Notes: a model not told the origin generated them from the sequence alone. A stretch of 64,000 nucleotides of DNA from Perilla frutescens (GCA_026008535.1 BRKX01000007.1:56347001-56411000), one strand, 5' to 3'; shown: positions 43,472 through 55,614, counted from the stretch's first letter. Numbers and translations are program-made.

Positions 43472-44791
43472 ATGCCCAATACCTCTGAAGGAAATTGTTC
43501 GTACGATCCAGAACCTGAGAAGACTCTGAAGAGAAGAAGAGCAGAAGCACGAATGGCACAACAAATGGAGAGACTTGCTCGTGAAAAAGAATTGGAGCAA
43601 GAAAGAGCAAAACTGAAAAGGAACGAACAACTGAGGTTAGCCCCGATGGCTGAAGAAGAAGGAAGAACGTTGAGGCAGTTAGTCTTTCCGACTAACATGA
43701 ATTTATGTCCCATGAGCATAAAACTTCCAGCAATTACTGGAAGCTGGGATGACTGGAGAAGACCCTTAGATGCATATTCAAGATTTTGAGATGGTGTGTC
43801 AAACTCAACCTACGGATGGGGAAAGGAATAATATGTGTGTCTTGTCTCATTCTCGTTCACTCTTCATGACGGGACACGAGACTAGTTATACACCCTGCCA
43901 ACTGGTAGTATAACCACATAGGCACAACTGCAGTAGAAATTCCTGGAGAAATATTTTCCTACATCCCGAGTCCAGGAGATGAGGTGAAGAATTAGAAGTC
44001 TGAAGATGAGCATAAATGATAGTTTCTATGACTGCTGGTGTCGATTCCAGAACATATTGACAAAATGCCCACAACACCAGATCACAGATCATGATCTGAT
44101 CTAATACTTTGTGTCTGGGTTGAGACCACAGGACAAGATCATAGTCAATGCTTCATGTGGAGGATCTATCCTGAACAAACTACCAACCGAAGCTTTTCGA
44201 ATCCTAGCAGAAATGGCTGATAAAAATAGAGATGAAAGTGCTGAGGGCACAAGGACAGTTCCAGAAGCTGGGAAGTTAACGCACCTTGAGGTCAAACTGG
44301 AAAAGATTTTGGACCAAATGAAGAAACTAATGAACCATACTGGAGCACCAAAGAAAAGAGTGTGTGGAGTGTGCAAGAGCGTGGCCCATTTCACTGATGA
44401 ATGCCCAACACTGCAAGAGGAGGACGTCGCTGAAGTTAACTCTCTCGGTGGGCATAACAACAATAACAGGCGATATGATCCCCACTCTCAAACATACAAC
44501 CCTGGATGGAGGGATCATGAGAATTTCAGATGGAAAAAGAATGATGCCCACCAACCAGATTTGCCACCACCACCGGCAAGGGCACGAGAAGAACCCAGCC
44601 TGGCTGAACTAGTCCATGCCATGGCAAAAAAAAATGTGAAGTCACAGCAGGAGAATGAAAGGTTCAAACAAGAGACAAGGGCTGGTCTGCAACATATGAG
44701 CAAGCAAATTTCCCAACTTGCTCAAGATCTTGCCCAACTAAAGGAAAGAAATGGACAATTACCATCTCAGGTGGTAAATCCCCGAGAATAG
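43472..44791 (+). pseudogene. Element C gag
   Basis: Starts at ATG 43472 with a highly charged, coiled-coil-like N-terminus (RRRAEARMAQQMERLAREKELEQERAKL is its core, 43520-43610). The middle (43790-44110) has about seven in-frame stops but no shift: the opening and closing parts share one frame. The C-terminal part has SGLRPQDKIIVNASCGGSI and a zinc knuckle-like CGVCKSVAHFTDECPTL, then a second coiled coil (MSKQISQLAQDLAQLKERN). It forms the virus-like particle in active relatives. Confidence 0.88.
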
Positions 44792-45313
44792 GTGAACGTT
44801 GTGACCACAAAGAGTGAAGAAGAAGTGATAAAAGCTAAACTGAAAGGAGACACTGAAGGCATAACGAAAGAAGAGAAGCAGACACAGGAAGAGGTTGCTG
44901 AGCCCACAAGGAAAGAAACAATGAAGAAGCCTCCCTTTCCTGAGTGTCTTGCCCACGACAGGAAAGACGAGGAGATGAAGGAACTTCTCAAGGTCTTTCA
45001 AAAAGTAGAAATCAATATTCCACTACTGGATGTAATAAGGCAGGTTCCTCGTTATGCCCATTTCCTAAAAGAACTGTGCACCAAGAAGGTGCGATTTAAA
45101 GATGATGCGAGACTTTTCATGGGAGAAAATGTCTCTGTAGTGCTACAAAAGATGCCAAAGAAGTGTGAAGATCCTGGCATGTTTGTCATACCATGCATAA
45201 TTGGGAGCAAAAAGATTGAAAAGACGATGCTTGATCTCGGTGCATCCATAAACGTCATGCCCATGACGATTTATGAAGAATTGAATCTGGGCCACTCAAA
45301 GAGACAAGGGTGA
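44792..45313 (+). pseudogene. Element C protease
   Basis: Continues the gag frame after a TAG at 44789-44791. A charged linker is followed by FLKELCTKKVRF and the aspartic protease site LDLGASINVMP at about 45228-45262, the Athila-type DLGAS rather than DTG or DSG. A frameshift near 45300 moves the rest (ADRSNVYPEGLIEDVLVKVG, LLLGRPFMKTARTKI) into the next segment. Confidence 0.88.
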
Positions 45314-45321
45314 TCATCTAG

Positions 45322-46860
45322 TTGGCAGATAGATCAAATGTCTACCCCGAAGGTCTAATAGAAGATGTCTTGGTGAAAGTGGGAGAATTAATTTTCCCAG
45401 CAGATTTCTATGTCTTGGACATGGGCAACACGACACCATCTACATCCGTTCTATTATTAGGGAGGCCTTTCATGAAAACTGCTCGCACCAAGATCAATGT
45501 CGATGAGGGCACGCTGACATGTGAGTTCGATGGTCAGGTAGATGTGTTCAACATCTATGAAGCCATGAAGTACCCACGAGACCCGGAGTCAGTCCACCTC
45601 GTGAACCACTGCTATGCCCAATCTCAAGCCATTCTGGGACACATGAACAACCAAAAACCTCTGGAGTGGGCATTACAAGCTGGGTTGACTGACTACGATG
45701 CCCTCGATGAATATGAGGATACCAGAGATGCCATCATGATGTTATACTCTCTGGAAGAATTACCGCATGGAGTGGTAGATTTCAATTTTCCCACAATGAC
45801 GCAAACAGACATGATGCTTCCATCGGTGCAGAGGGCACCAAAGCTAGAATTGAAGAATCTCCTTGACCATTTAAAGTATGTCTATCTTGGGGAGAATGAG
45901 ACATTGCCGGTTATCATAAGCAAAGGACTGAACCTTGTTGAAGAAAACCGGCTATTGAGGTTGCTACGAATATACAAAGAAGCAATGGGATGGACATTGG
46001 CCAATATCAAGGGCATAAGCCCTGTAGTGTGCATGCATAGAATTCTCCTGGAGGACGATGCCAAGCCGGTGCGGGATGCCCAATGCAAACTGAAGCCCGC
46101 AATGAAGAAAGTCGTACTGAAGGAGATACTCAAGTTGTTGGATATGGGGATCATCTTTCCCATTTCAGACAGCAAGTGGGTGAGCCCGATTCATGTCGTG
46201 CCCAAGAAGTCAAGAATCCAGGTGGTGAAAAATGAGAAAAATGAGCTTGTGCCCACGAGGTTACAAACTGGATGGAGAGTCTGCATAGACTACCGTAAGA
46301 TCAACACCATCACAAGGAATGATCACTTCCCGTTGCCATTCATAGACCATATACTGGAGAGATTGGCTGGAAACAAATTCTTTTGTTTCCTTGATGGATA
46401 TTCAGACGATATGCAAATTGTGGTGGATCAAGAAGACCAAGAAAAGACTACCTTCACGTGCCCATTCGGCACATTTGCTTACCGGAGGATGCCTTATGGG
46501 CTCTGCAATGCCTCTGGAACTTTTTAACGATGCATGATGAGTATTTTATCGGATCTTTTGGAGAATTGTATCGAGGTATTCATGGACGACTTCACAGTCT
46601 ATGGAAATTCATTTGACGCATGCCTCGACAACCTTGAAAAGGTATTAAAAAGATGTGTGGATAAATGCTTGGTGCTAAACTATGAAAAATGCCATTTCAT
46701 GGTTCGTGAGGGGATTGTTCTTGGGCACGTCGTTTCAGAGAGAGGCATAGAAGTGGATAAAGCCAAGGTAGACATCATTGAAAAGCTACCCTATCCCACT
46801 TCGGTGAAGCAAGTTCATGGTTTTCTTAGGCATGCCGGGTTCTACCGGCGGTTCATCTAA
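45322..46860 (+). pseudogene. Element C reverse transcriptase
   Basis: Protease tail, then the reverse transcriptase: GWRVCIDYRKINTITRNDHF, FCFLDGYSDDMQI, FGTFAYRRMPYGLCNASGTF, and the active site VFMDDFTVYG (46576-46605), with FLRHAGFYRRFI at the end. A TAA at 46525-46527 interrupts between SGTF and RCMM where relatives have glutamine, so probably a CAA to TAA change. Both sides are in the same frame. Confidence 0.92.
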
Positions 46861-47603
46861 GATTTTGCAAAGATTGCTCAACTGATCAAGCATCTTTTGC
46901 AAAATGATGTGTAATGATCTTCGACGATGCATGCAAGGAAGCCTTCAACACTCTAAAGAAGAGGCTAGTCACAGCACCCATCATTCAACCTCCAGACTGG
47001 GGCTTGCCATTTGAAATAATGTGTGATGCCAGTGGATACGCTGTGGACGCAGTGCTTGGACAAAAGTGAGGTAAAGAATGTCATGTGATTTACTATGCTT
47101 CCAAGACATTGAATCATGCCCAAGCCAACTACACCACGACTGAGAAAGAATTGTTGGCAATAGTCTTCACCTTTGAAAAGTTTCGATCCTATTTGTTAGG
47201 GGCTAAGAGTGTTGTTTACACCGATCACTCTGCATTGAAGCACCTACTTGTAAAAAAGGAATCGAAACCAAGGCTCATTCGGTGGATACTACTGCTATAA
47301 GAATTTGATTGGGAGATCAAAGACAAGAGTGGAGCTCAAAACCAGGTGGCCGATCGTCTGAGTAGAGTACTTAATGAGGAGAAGGACATGGTGCCCATCG
47401 AGGAGGCTTTTCCAGATGAGTATCTATTCCATCTCAAGAGCACAGTACCTTGGTACGCTAACTTAGTCAATTTCATGATCTCTGGAGAATTACCGACCAG
47501 ACTCTCGACCTATCAAATGAACAAAATCAAAAGTGAGAGCCGATACTATGTATGGGATGAGCCCATACTATGGAGAAGGTGCACAAACCAAATCATTCAT
47601 TGA
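46861..47603 (+). pseudogene. Element C RNase H
   Basis: After FYRRFI the frame shifts before 47085. Readable motifs: IMCDASGYAVDAVLGQK (47020-47065), VIYYASKTLNHAQANYTTTEKELLAIVFTFEKFR, VVYTDHSALKHLL and NQVADRLSRV. The stretch between RNase H and integrase ends at TGA 47601-47603, in frame with the integrase. Confidence 0.9.
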
Positions 47604-48755
47604 TGCGTGCCCATAGAAGAAGCTAAGAGCATTCTAGATCGCTGCCACTTAGAAGCATGTGGAGGGCACTTCGGTGCAAAAAGAACTGCAAAAAAGATCC
47701 TTGATTGCGGGTTCTTTTGGCCATCACTTCACAAAGATGTTTATGAAGTTTGCCGACGATGCCCACACTGCCAACACTGCCAGATGACTGGAAACATCTC
47801 CAAACGCAATGAAATGCCCATGGTGCTTATCATGCCGGTCGAAGTCTTTGACGTTTGGGGGATTGATTTTATGGAACCCCTAACCAAATCCAATGGACAT
47901 CAATACATAGTTCTGGCTGTGGAGTATGTATCGAAGTGGGTGGAAGCAAAAGCAACTACCACAAATGATGCTCGTGTGGTCAAGAAGTTTCTGAAGTCTA
48001 ATGTGTTCAGCAGATTCGGTGTGCCCAAGGCACTGATAAGTGATCAAGGATCCCACTTCTGCAACATGATCATCAAGAATTTGCTCAAGGAATATGGAGT
48101 GAGACATAAGGTAACTACTGCATATCACCCACAAGCGAATGGACAAGTTGAGGTTTCAAACCGCGAAGTCAAGTCCATACTTCAAAAGGTATTGAACCCC
48201 AATAGCAAGAATTGGAGTTTCAAGCTGGATGATGCCTTGTGGGCATATCGTACTGCCTACAAAACACCCATTAGGATGTCTCCATTCTACTTAATCAATG
48301 GGAAAAATTATCATCTTCCAGTTGAGATTGAGCACAAGGCCTTTTGGGCAATCCAGAAGCTGAACATGAAGCTTGATAGAGCAGGGATCGAAAAAAAGTT
48401 CCAACTTCAAGAATTGGAAGAGATGAGGCTGGAAGCCTATGACAATGCTGCTCTCTACAAGAAAAGAATGAAAAGAACCCACGACCAACTCATTCTCCAC
48501 AAGCCATTTGAGCGTGGGAAAAAGGTTCTGCCATATAATTCTAGACTGAAACTATTAGGAGGAGGACTCAAGTCCAAATGGTCAGGACCTTATGAGATCC
48601 AGACCATGTACCCAAATGGAGCAGTGGAATTATTTGATTCAAGTACTGGAGAGACGTTCAAGGTCAATGGCCATTGGCTAAAGCATCTCAGGGAACCAAT
48701 TGTTTCATCTATAGAGGCTCTCGGGCTCCAGCTCGTTGAGCCTATGTACATGTAA
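47604..48755 (+). CDS. Element C integrase
   Basis: The longest undamaged domain of C: 383 codons without a stop, in the RNase H frame after the single TGA. The GTG at 47607 is not a real start; the protein is part of the polyprotein. It has the HHCC module (HLEACGGHFG...CRRCPHCQ), the core with D in GIDFMEP, D in ISDQGSHFC and E in NREVKSIL, with YHPQANGQVEVS between, then the C-terminal domain to WLKHLREP. It would integrate element cDNA. It ends TAA at 48753-48755. Confidence 0.92.
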   Translation, partial: CVPIEEAKSILDRCHLEACGGHFGAKRTAKKILDCGFFWPSLHKDVYEVCRRCPHCQHCQMTGNISKRNEMPMVLIMPVEVFDVWGIDFMEPLTKSNGHQYIVLAVEYVSKWVEAKATTTNDARVVKKFLKSNVFSRFGVPKALISDQGSHFCNMIIKNLLKEYGVRHKVTTAYHPQANGQVEVSNREVKSILQKVLNPNSKNWSFKLDDALWAYRTAYKTPIRMSPFYLINGKNYHLPVEIEHKAFWAIQKLNMKLDRAGIEKKFQLQELEEMRLEAYDNAALYKKRMKRTHDQLILHKPFERGKKVLPYNSRLKLLGGGLKSKWSGPYEIQTMYPNGAVELFDSSTGETFKVNGHWLKHLREPIVSSIEALGLQLVEPMYM

Positions 48756-49296
48756 ACCGAATGAGCGTCGTGCCCATGACAATAACTGGGGCGCTGACTA
48801 GGAGGCAACCCAGGTTTATTTGTTTTTTTTATTATTTATTTCCTTTTTTCTGTTTTCCGTATTTTATTTATTTCCTTTTCAGTGTTTATTTTTTGCCATG
48901 TTAGTCTAGGAGTTAGATTTCACGGCCGTATTTTGTTTTTGGAGTATTTTAGGGAATAAATTTAGGAGAATTTTTCACGGAAGGAAAAAATCTAGCCAAT
49001 TTGGATGCTTCCAGCATGGAGGGAACCAGCAAAGGCAATTCCGGGAAATTCGGGATCTCTCTGCCCCCGTGGGCACAACACAAGATTCCGTACAAGGAAA
49101 CCCTAGAAGTCCAAAAGTCGTCTGACAGGCCTATCACATCAACCCGAATTGAGTGGCTAGGGTAAATCCAAGTATTAAACCCCAACTCTTCCTCCCCAAA
49201 ATTCACTCGCCTATTTTCACTCCAAAATTTCAAAAAATTACAGCCCTTCTCTCTCTCTAAAAACCCCCTCTCTCAACCGCCATAACCACCATCACC
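48756..49296 (+). promoter_or_regulatory. Spacer and leader before the 3' ORF of element C
   Basis: Non-coding. T-rich from 48815 to 48900. The final 60 bases (TTACAG at about 49238-49243, then C/T-rich, then CACCATCACCATGG) look like a splice acceptor followed by a short leader and a strong start context, as expected if the 3' ORF were expressed from a spliced subgenomic RNA. The splice signal is inferred. Confidence 0.4.
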
Positions 49297-50931
49297 ATGG
49301 TCCCCAAAACTCGCACTGCCAAGTCCACAAAAAAGAAGGTGGAGTTTACCCCTTCTACTTCACTGGAAAATTTCAGGGAAACCACCACCGACACTGTTGC
49401 ACCAACCAAGCCGATGAGGACTGCCGCCATGAACATCCAACCTCTCACTACCATCAAACCACCGCCTTCACTCATTTCCACCCATGAGTCCGAGAAGGTT
49501 GACGAACCCTTTCTGAAAATTATGGAGGAAATCGCAGACGAGATCGACGACCAAGAGGAGGCCAGCATGCAGCAAGATGTGACTCCTGAGCCGACACCGA
49601 AGCACACTCTTGAGCCCTCTGCAACTGAAAAATTGAAAAACGTGAAAAAGGAGAAGGTCACCGCCGCGAAAGCTAAGTCACAGACCTTGAAGAGGAAAAA
49701 GCAGCCGTCGCCGATGATGTTGGAGAACAAGAAAGCCGAGGAGGAGGCCAAGGAAGAAAAAACTGAAAGCAGTGGAGAGTTACGAGCCCATAAGAGTTAG
49801 GATGACCAGTCTCTATCTCTGAAGGAAGCTGTTGAGGGCACAACAGATACGCCCTTTGTATCTGCCAAAGGGAAAGGGAAAGCTGCTGCCAAACCGTCTG
49901 CAAAGAAGGGTAAAACTGTGGTTAGCCTAACCTCTGGAAATGTCATGCCAAAAGGAGAAGGCGTCTTGCTCATAAGGGAGATCGTGCATAGCAAGACCAT
50001 CCACTTCACCTCGCTTGCTGTCTTGGGCATCGAGCAAGAGGTAAGAGAACTCTTCTCTAACATTGGGTGGTCATTTTTCATTGAATGGGACTGTTTGATT
50101 TTTCCTAAGTTGGTATATGAGTTTTTCCGTGATCTGTCTGTGAAGAGTATGGGGAAGGGAGGTACTTCTGCAAAAATTTTCAAGTTTAAAATTTTTGGTA
50201 AAAATTTCAATCTTTCTGCTGATGAATTGAACATGGGTCTGGGAATTATTTCATTTTTGGATCTGAATGATGATGATTATAAGTCTGCTGTTGTTGTGGT
50301 GCCCACAGATGAGAATGTGGAGGAGAAGTGGGCTGAGTTAGGTGACGGTTCTAAATTCAAGTCTGGAACCAGCAAGGGATACATGCTGAAAAGCAGTGCC
50401 CTTCATTTTTGTCACTGAGTGCTCGCCTACAACTTCTTTGACCGGAAAGATAGCTCCAACTCCATTACCAATCAGGAGTTGTTTTTCCTCTAGTGCATGG
50501 TGCACAAGAAGAGGATAAACTTTGGAGCTGTGGCCATCGCCCACTTCAAGGACACTTTGGCCTATTCTAAGAATCGCATCTCCTGTGCCCAACTGATTAC
50601 CTATCTTGCTGAAAAATTGCGTCTATTTGATTCTCCATCCACTAATCTGTATTGCAAGTATGTTGAGTTCTTTGATGTAAACTGCTTGAAATGTATGTTG
50701 GATGTTTTTGACGATGAAGAGGGAAAACCCATGTTTGGCATACCGAAGCTAGAAACTTCGAGTAGCCTTAGTTTTCCTTTGAATGCAGGACCAAGCAAGA
50801 GGCCCCCGAGGGCACAGCAGCAAGAGCCAGTAGCCACCACCATCATAGCCAGGTTGGACCGATTGGAGACCGCCCTGTTCACTTACTTTAAGCACATCGG
50901 ATTTAATTATCTGACCCCCTCTGATGCCTGA
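49297..50931 (+). pseudogene. Element C third ORF (Athila 3' ORF, env-position)
   Basis: One frame of 545 codons with ATG at 49297 and three in-frame stops (49798-49800, 50416-50418, 50491-50493), but no frameshift. The first ~220 residues are Lys/Glu/Pro/Thr-rich and disordered. The middle (FFIEWDCLIFPKLVYEFF, FKIFGKNFNLSADELNMGLG) resembles the putative plant transposon protein domain found at this position in Athila elements. The C-terminal part (INFGAVAIAHFKDTL, ISCAQLITYLAEKL) ends SDA. I see no clear signal peptide or membrane helix, so the label env would be positional only. Confidence 0.75.
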
Positions 50932-52334
50932 ACTGGTACTCTTTCCCGTAGATTAGGTTTTTGTTTTTATTTTATTTTGTGTCTGTTTAGGTGTCGCCTA
51001 TTTCCCACACTTTGCTTAAGGCAAAGTGTGTGGGTGTGGGCATTTAGGAGTCTTTTGTTCTTATGTCTTTGTTTTTTTTTTTGTAATTAGAAGACCCCCG
51101 TACTGACCCACTTTGCTTAAGGCAAAGTGTGTGGGTAGGGGGGCCCTCTAATGTTCCGTTGAGTTTGCGGTTAGTAGGATAACCTTCTCACACCCACTTT
51201 GTCAAAGGCAAAGTGTGTGGGTGGGGGTTACTCTGCCTTCTTTGCGTTTTTTTTAGTATCAAGCATGTGTAAATATTTGAAATTAAAAGCATGGAGTCTA
51301 GGGTCTTGTGACCATAAGGCAGCATATTTTACTGTATTGTTATTCCAGCATGCCCATGCTACTGCTTATATGATGAATGAATTAAGTACCTTGTGAGAAA
51401 TTGAGCCTGAATTCACGATACATGTGCTACTTCTTTCTTGTGTGATTTCTGCATTTTTGAATTTAGGCGAACTAGAACTTGCTTTTGCTCTATTCTGAGG
51501 TCACAAGCAATTTTGGGTATGCTACTGAAATGCTTAAGCAAATTTTCTTTCTAAGCCCACAAAGCCAAATAAAACCACCTTGAATATTATCCCTTGCAGC
51601 CCTTTTGAGCCAAAAATGAACAAAGCCCTGGTCATATTCTTTCTTGAAAACCACAAAAAAGACCATGGGTATGAGGGGAGGATAAATCTGGTGTGTTACA
51701 AGGCATAAATGCCAAGCGAAAGAAAGAAAAAAAAAAAGAGAAGAAAAAAAAAGTGTCAAAATGAAAAGAAAAAATCCCAAGAAAAGAAAAGTACAAGAAG
51801 CCCACAAGATAAAAATATGGGCATGTACTTAAACAAAAAGGGCACGGTGGCAAAGGCCAGTAAGAATCAAAATGAATCTCCCAAAAGGGAAAATTCGACT
51901 AAAAACTAAGCCAGATCCAAATATTTCCTACCTTGAACCCGTAGCCCCATTACAACCTTAAAGACCTTAGCATAAGTATGCCCATTATACCAACAATGGT
52001 GGATGAACAAGAGCGATTGCAAGCCTATGGTGACCCTCGGTTCAATTATATCTTTCCTTGAGCGTAAACACTTAGCCAAAAATACTTGAGTGAGGAAAGC
52101 ATGAGCGAACCAATAACTTAGTCATTTTGATTTGCAGTGGGCATGATGTATGTTTTTACTATTTATATGCTATTGAGTGTGATCAGGTACCTAGGACTCT
52201 GTGCTCGCAAGGGATTTGCTTTTACATGCTTCATTTGTCGTGTCTCTGTCTTGAGTCTGTCTTTTCCTCCTTTTTTGTTTTCTATTTTTTCTTTTGGGCA
52301 CGTTGTACCCACATACTTGAGGGAAAGTATGAAT
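50932..52334 (+). other. 3' untranslated spacer of element C with hairpins and an A/G-rich tract
   Basis: Non-coding. It holds three related hairpins (separate entry) at 51004-51222 and an almost pure purine stretch at about 51714-51800. Short open frames here are low-complexity (poly-Lys/Glu) and not supported as genes. Confidence 0.6.
51004..51222 (+). repeat. Three dispersed hairpins with PPT-like tails
   Basis: Copies at 51004-51034, 51107-51134 and 51189-51222 share a stem of CACTTTGC or CACTTTGT paired with GCAAAGTG around TTAAG or TCAAAG loops, about 100 and 80 bases apart. Each ends in a GTGTGGGTRGGG-like purine run that resembles the real polypurine tract AAAGTGGGTAGGTG at 52335-52348. 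Confidence 0.85.
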
Positions 52335-52348
52335 AAAGTGGGTAGGTG
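52335..52348 (+). other. Polypurine tract of element C
   Basis: AAAGTGGGTAGGTG abuts the 3' LTR start TGACAAGTCC. Confidence 0.85.
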
Positions 52349-53925
52349 TGACAAGTCCAAATTCTCTCGTGTTTTTGTGTCTTTTTCTTGTTCTTTTGTC
52401 CTTTGTTTTTTCTGTTTTTTAGTCGGAAAGAGCCAGAATGGGCACAAGGGGCAGCAGGAGGCAGGAGAATCACCTCTGGAGAGCACAATGGTGCCAATGA
52501 TACCAAGATGGGCAACAACTTCTCAGCAGAAAGCTCTCTCTCGAGCATAGCGAAAATCACCCACCATTCCAGCAAAAGCTGAAGGAGAAGTTTGTGATCG
52601 TGCCCACAACAACCCCAGAGTGATTGAGAGAAGAAGAAGAGGAGATTGGGCACAAGGGAAACTAATGCTAGCTACAGCAGGAGCAATGTACCCTAGCTGT
52701 CGAAGGAAAAAAAAGTCACGGAAGGCAAGTTGACACTTCCAGAAGGATGCTCGGCTCTACAAGGAAAGTTGCTATGTCGGCGCAACTAGGGCACAACAAG
52801 TACAAAATCTGCGACTTATAATCTTCTAAATAAGGGAAGAATCTGCCAAATATGGAAAGCTATGGGCATGGCGGCTGCGTGTTGGGCTGAAGATCCCCGG
52901 CCTGTCGGGAAGTTTACCTAGTGTCTTTGTACTCCTATATAAGTAGATTTGATGGCAGAAAACAAACAACTCTTTACCGTCTTTATTTCTGTTTACGCAC
53001 AAACAATTTATTTTTTCGCACTAGTTTTTTGTTCTTCAATCCAGCTTTGGTGTTGGATTCTTTTGCTAATTAATATAAGTAAGTTTTTTCGTTCATATTA
53101 TGTTTTGTTTTATTTCTTTTACTTATTTTTATTGTTCTAAGTCTAGCATGAGCGTCTAGACTCGTTATTCCGGATTGAACAAAGATAAGAACTTAATGAA
53201 CACGTAAGAAATGTGAGGCTTATGGGCATAAACTGTGTGAATCTGGTTCCGTCGTGTAGTCATTTTCTTGGTTGCATTATACAGTGGGCTAAGCTAGTTA
53301 ATCGTGGCTGATCACTCGTTAATTAGAATTGTGTTCACTACCTCTATAAATGGTCAATGAATGGTAGTTGTGTGTTAGTCATAAAGGGATGGGATACATC
53401 ACAGGTACTGAGGGCATAAGAAAGATCTTTGTCTAGGTAAATATGGGTCTGTATAGATCATAATGCTGCTTTGTTGCGTACAATCATATGAGAGATCGGG
53501 GTTAGGTAACAAGTTAGGTTTTAGGGGACGAGAGATCACCTCTAAGCTCAACTTAAAGGATAGATTGGGTACGTTAAGAGAGATCTGGTACCTTTAACCA
53601 GATAATTAGATCTACATAAGTAATCAGCGTGCCCATGATCGGTCAAGTGTTTGTTAAGTTCAACGTCTAAGTTCTAATCCAGAATACGTTTACTACTAAT
53701 ATTTTCCTTTCTTGTTTTGTTTTGTTATTTTATTCTACAGTCTTTAAATACAAGTACAGAGACAACAACAATCCTCAAACATTTTGGAAAAGTGACACTG
53801 AAGATAAAATTCGCAGCTCCTCATGGGATCGACCCTTACTCACATAAAGCTTGCTACGCCTTGCTGTGGGCATAAGGATAACTCTCTCTTGAGAATTATT
53901 CTGACTGCGAAACGACCGCTCGTCA
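52349..53925 (+). repeat. 3' LTR of element C
   Basis: 1577 bp, TGACAAGTCC to GACCGCTCGTCA, followed by the CAGAA duplication at 53926-53930. Co-linear with the 5' LTR, with scattered substitutions and small indels. Confidence 0.95.
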
Positions 53926-53930
53926 CAGAA

Positions 53931-54996
53931 CATAATAAAGACTTCAAAGTATTAAACGCATGATCTTGTTGTTTACCCCATTCAAACTTCCGGTCCTTCT
54001 AACTTAGCTCAGTAAGAGGGGCGGCTATACTGGAGAAATCGCGCACAAAGCGACGATAAATTCCGACAAGACCGTGAAAGGATTGAACTTCAGACGTGGT
54101 TTTGGGCGTTGGCCATTCCTCAATCGCCTTGATTTTGGAATGATCAACCTCAATACCTCTAATACTAACAACAAAGCCTAAGAATACTACTTCATCCAAA
54201 CAAAAAGAACACTTAGACATGTTGCCATACAAACAAGCATCTCTCAAAAGTATAAATACGCGCCTAAGGTGATCTAGGTACGCCTGTGCATTGTGACTGT
54301 ATATCAGGATATCATCAAAATAAACAACAACATACTTCCAAATAACGTCACGTAAAACATGGTTCATCAATATCATAAATGTGCTCGGTGCATTTGTGAG
54401 ACCAAAAGGCATTACCAACCATTCATACAATCTTTGTTTAGTCTTAAAAGCAGTTTTCCATTCATCTCCTTCATACATGCGAACTTGAAAATAACCAGAT
54501 CTTAAATCAATTTTAGAAAAGATTTTCGATCCACTTAATTCATCTAGCATATCATCTAGTCTAGGAATTGGAAATGATACTTAACTGTGATCTTGTTGAT
54601 GGCTCTACAATCCATGCACATTCTCCATTCATTGTTCTTCTTAGTCACTAGAATCACTGGAACTGCACATGGGCTCATCGACTTTCGGATTTGCTTCTTT
54701 ACTAACAACTCTTTAACTTGTCGATCTATCTCTTTTGTTTCTTTAGGTGAAGTGCAGTAAGCTGGATGATTTGGCAAGACGGTTTCGGGTGCGAAATCAA
54801 TCTGGTGCTCGATCCCACGAACTGGAGGTAATCCACTTGGAATCTCTTCTGAAAAGACATCTTCGAACTCCTTCATAAGGAGATGCACAACCCTAGGTAA
54901 GGAAACATCATTAGTAGCACTGTTCTTACAAGTTAAAAGAACTAAAGGTAAACCTACTTTAATAGCTTTTTCAACGCCTTTAATTGTGCAGAACAA
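53931..54996 (-). pseudogene. Element B reverse transcriptase
   Basis: Two overlapping segments, 54996-54556 and 54550-53999. Motifs: VSLPRVVHLLMKEFEDVF, IDFAPETVLPNHPAY, WRMCMDCRAINKIT, KIDLRSGYFQVRM, GLTNAPSTFM and the active site VVYFDDILIYS near 54300-54325, then FLGFVVS and IYRRFVRDFSSIAAPLT. A frame change lies near 54553. After a stop at 53999-54001 it continues to the C insertion site. Confidence 0.9.
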
Positions 54997-55011
54997 AGTC
55001 CGATTGTTCTC

Positions 55012-55614
55012 TTATGGTAAGGGGGCTGCACTCACGCCTTTTCCATGATCAATGGGGCTGGAAAGAGGTGGTGAAGGGGCTGCATTGGCCATGGAAGAGT
55101 GAGGGGGCGGTGGTGAAGAACTCTCAGCCGTGGAGAGGCCGTTGGCGGTGTTCTTGTCTCCCTCTTCTTTGAACCTTGCTCGCATGATCTCTTGCTCTTC
55201 GTGAACGTCTTTGGGTGACAACGGCTTTAGGATAGTGGTTCGGCCGTCTCTCTTGACTGTGTAAGTGTTCGCGAGTCCGTCGTGTACAGCTTGTCTATCA
55301 AATTGCCATGGTCTCCCTAAAAGTATATCTTCTGCATCCATAGGAATAACATCACATAATACAATGTCAGAATAACGACCAATGGAAAAGGATACATGTA
55401 CCTGATCAGTAACGCGAATTGTGCCTCGGTCTGTAAGCCATTACAAACGGTATGGCTTGGGATGCTTCACTGTGGTAAATCCAAGCTTGTCGACTGCATA
55501 CTGGCTCACTGTATTAATTACACTGCCACTGTCTATGATCATCGCGCAAGTCATGTCTTAAATAGCAACTCTTGTGTAGAAGATGTTTTCTCACTTTGAT
55601 TGTTGCTCTTCTTC
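55012..55614 (-). pseudogene. Element B protease region
   Basis: Between gag and reverse transcriptase the readable sequence has a retropepsin-like IIDSGSVINTVS near 55515-55545, KLGF, then after a stop VSFSIGRYSDIVLCDVIPMDAEDILLGRPWQFD, the usual end of the domain. A Pro/Ser-rich linker (SSPPPPHSS) follows in the open segment 55341-55012. Several stops break it. Confidence 0.78.

Larger units (their letters stand above)
41815..53925 (+). mobile_element. Athila-like Ty3/gypsy element C, 12.1 kb, complete
   Basis: 5' LTR 41815-43402, primer site about 43406-43424, gag 43472-44791, protease and reverse transcriptase 44792-46860, RNase H and integrase 46861-48755, an extra 3' ORF 49297-50931, a hairpin-rich spacer, polypurine tract 52335-52348 and 3' LTR 52349-53925. 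The primer-site type, FMDDF reverse transcriptase motif, DLGAS protease and extra ORF identify the Athila clade. Two frameshifts and about a dozen stops inactivate it. By eye the LTRs differ by several percent, so it is older than element E. Confidence 0.93.

Noticed and set aside
51709..51909. Lys/Glu-rich open frame in the element C spacer
   Set aside because: A purine-only stretch, no start context, in an untranslated region.
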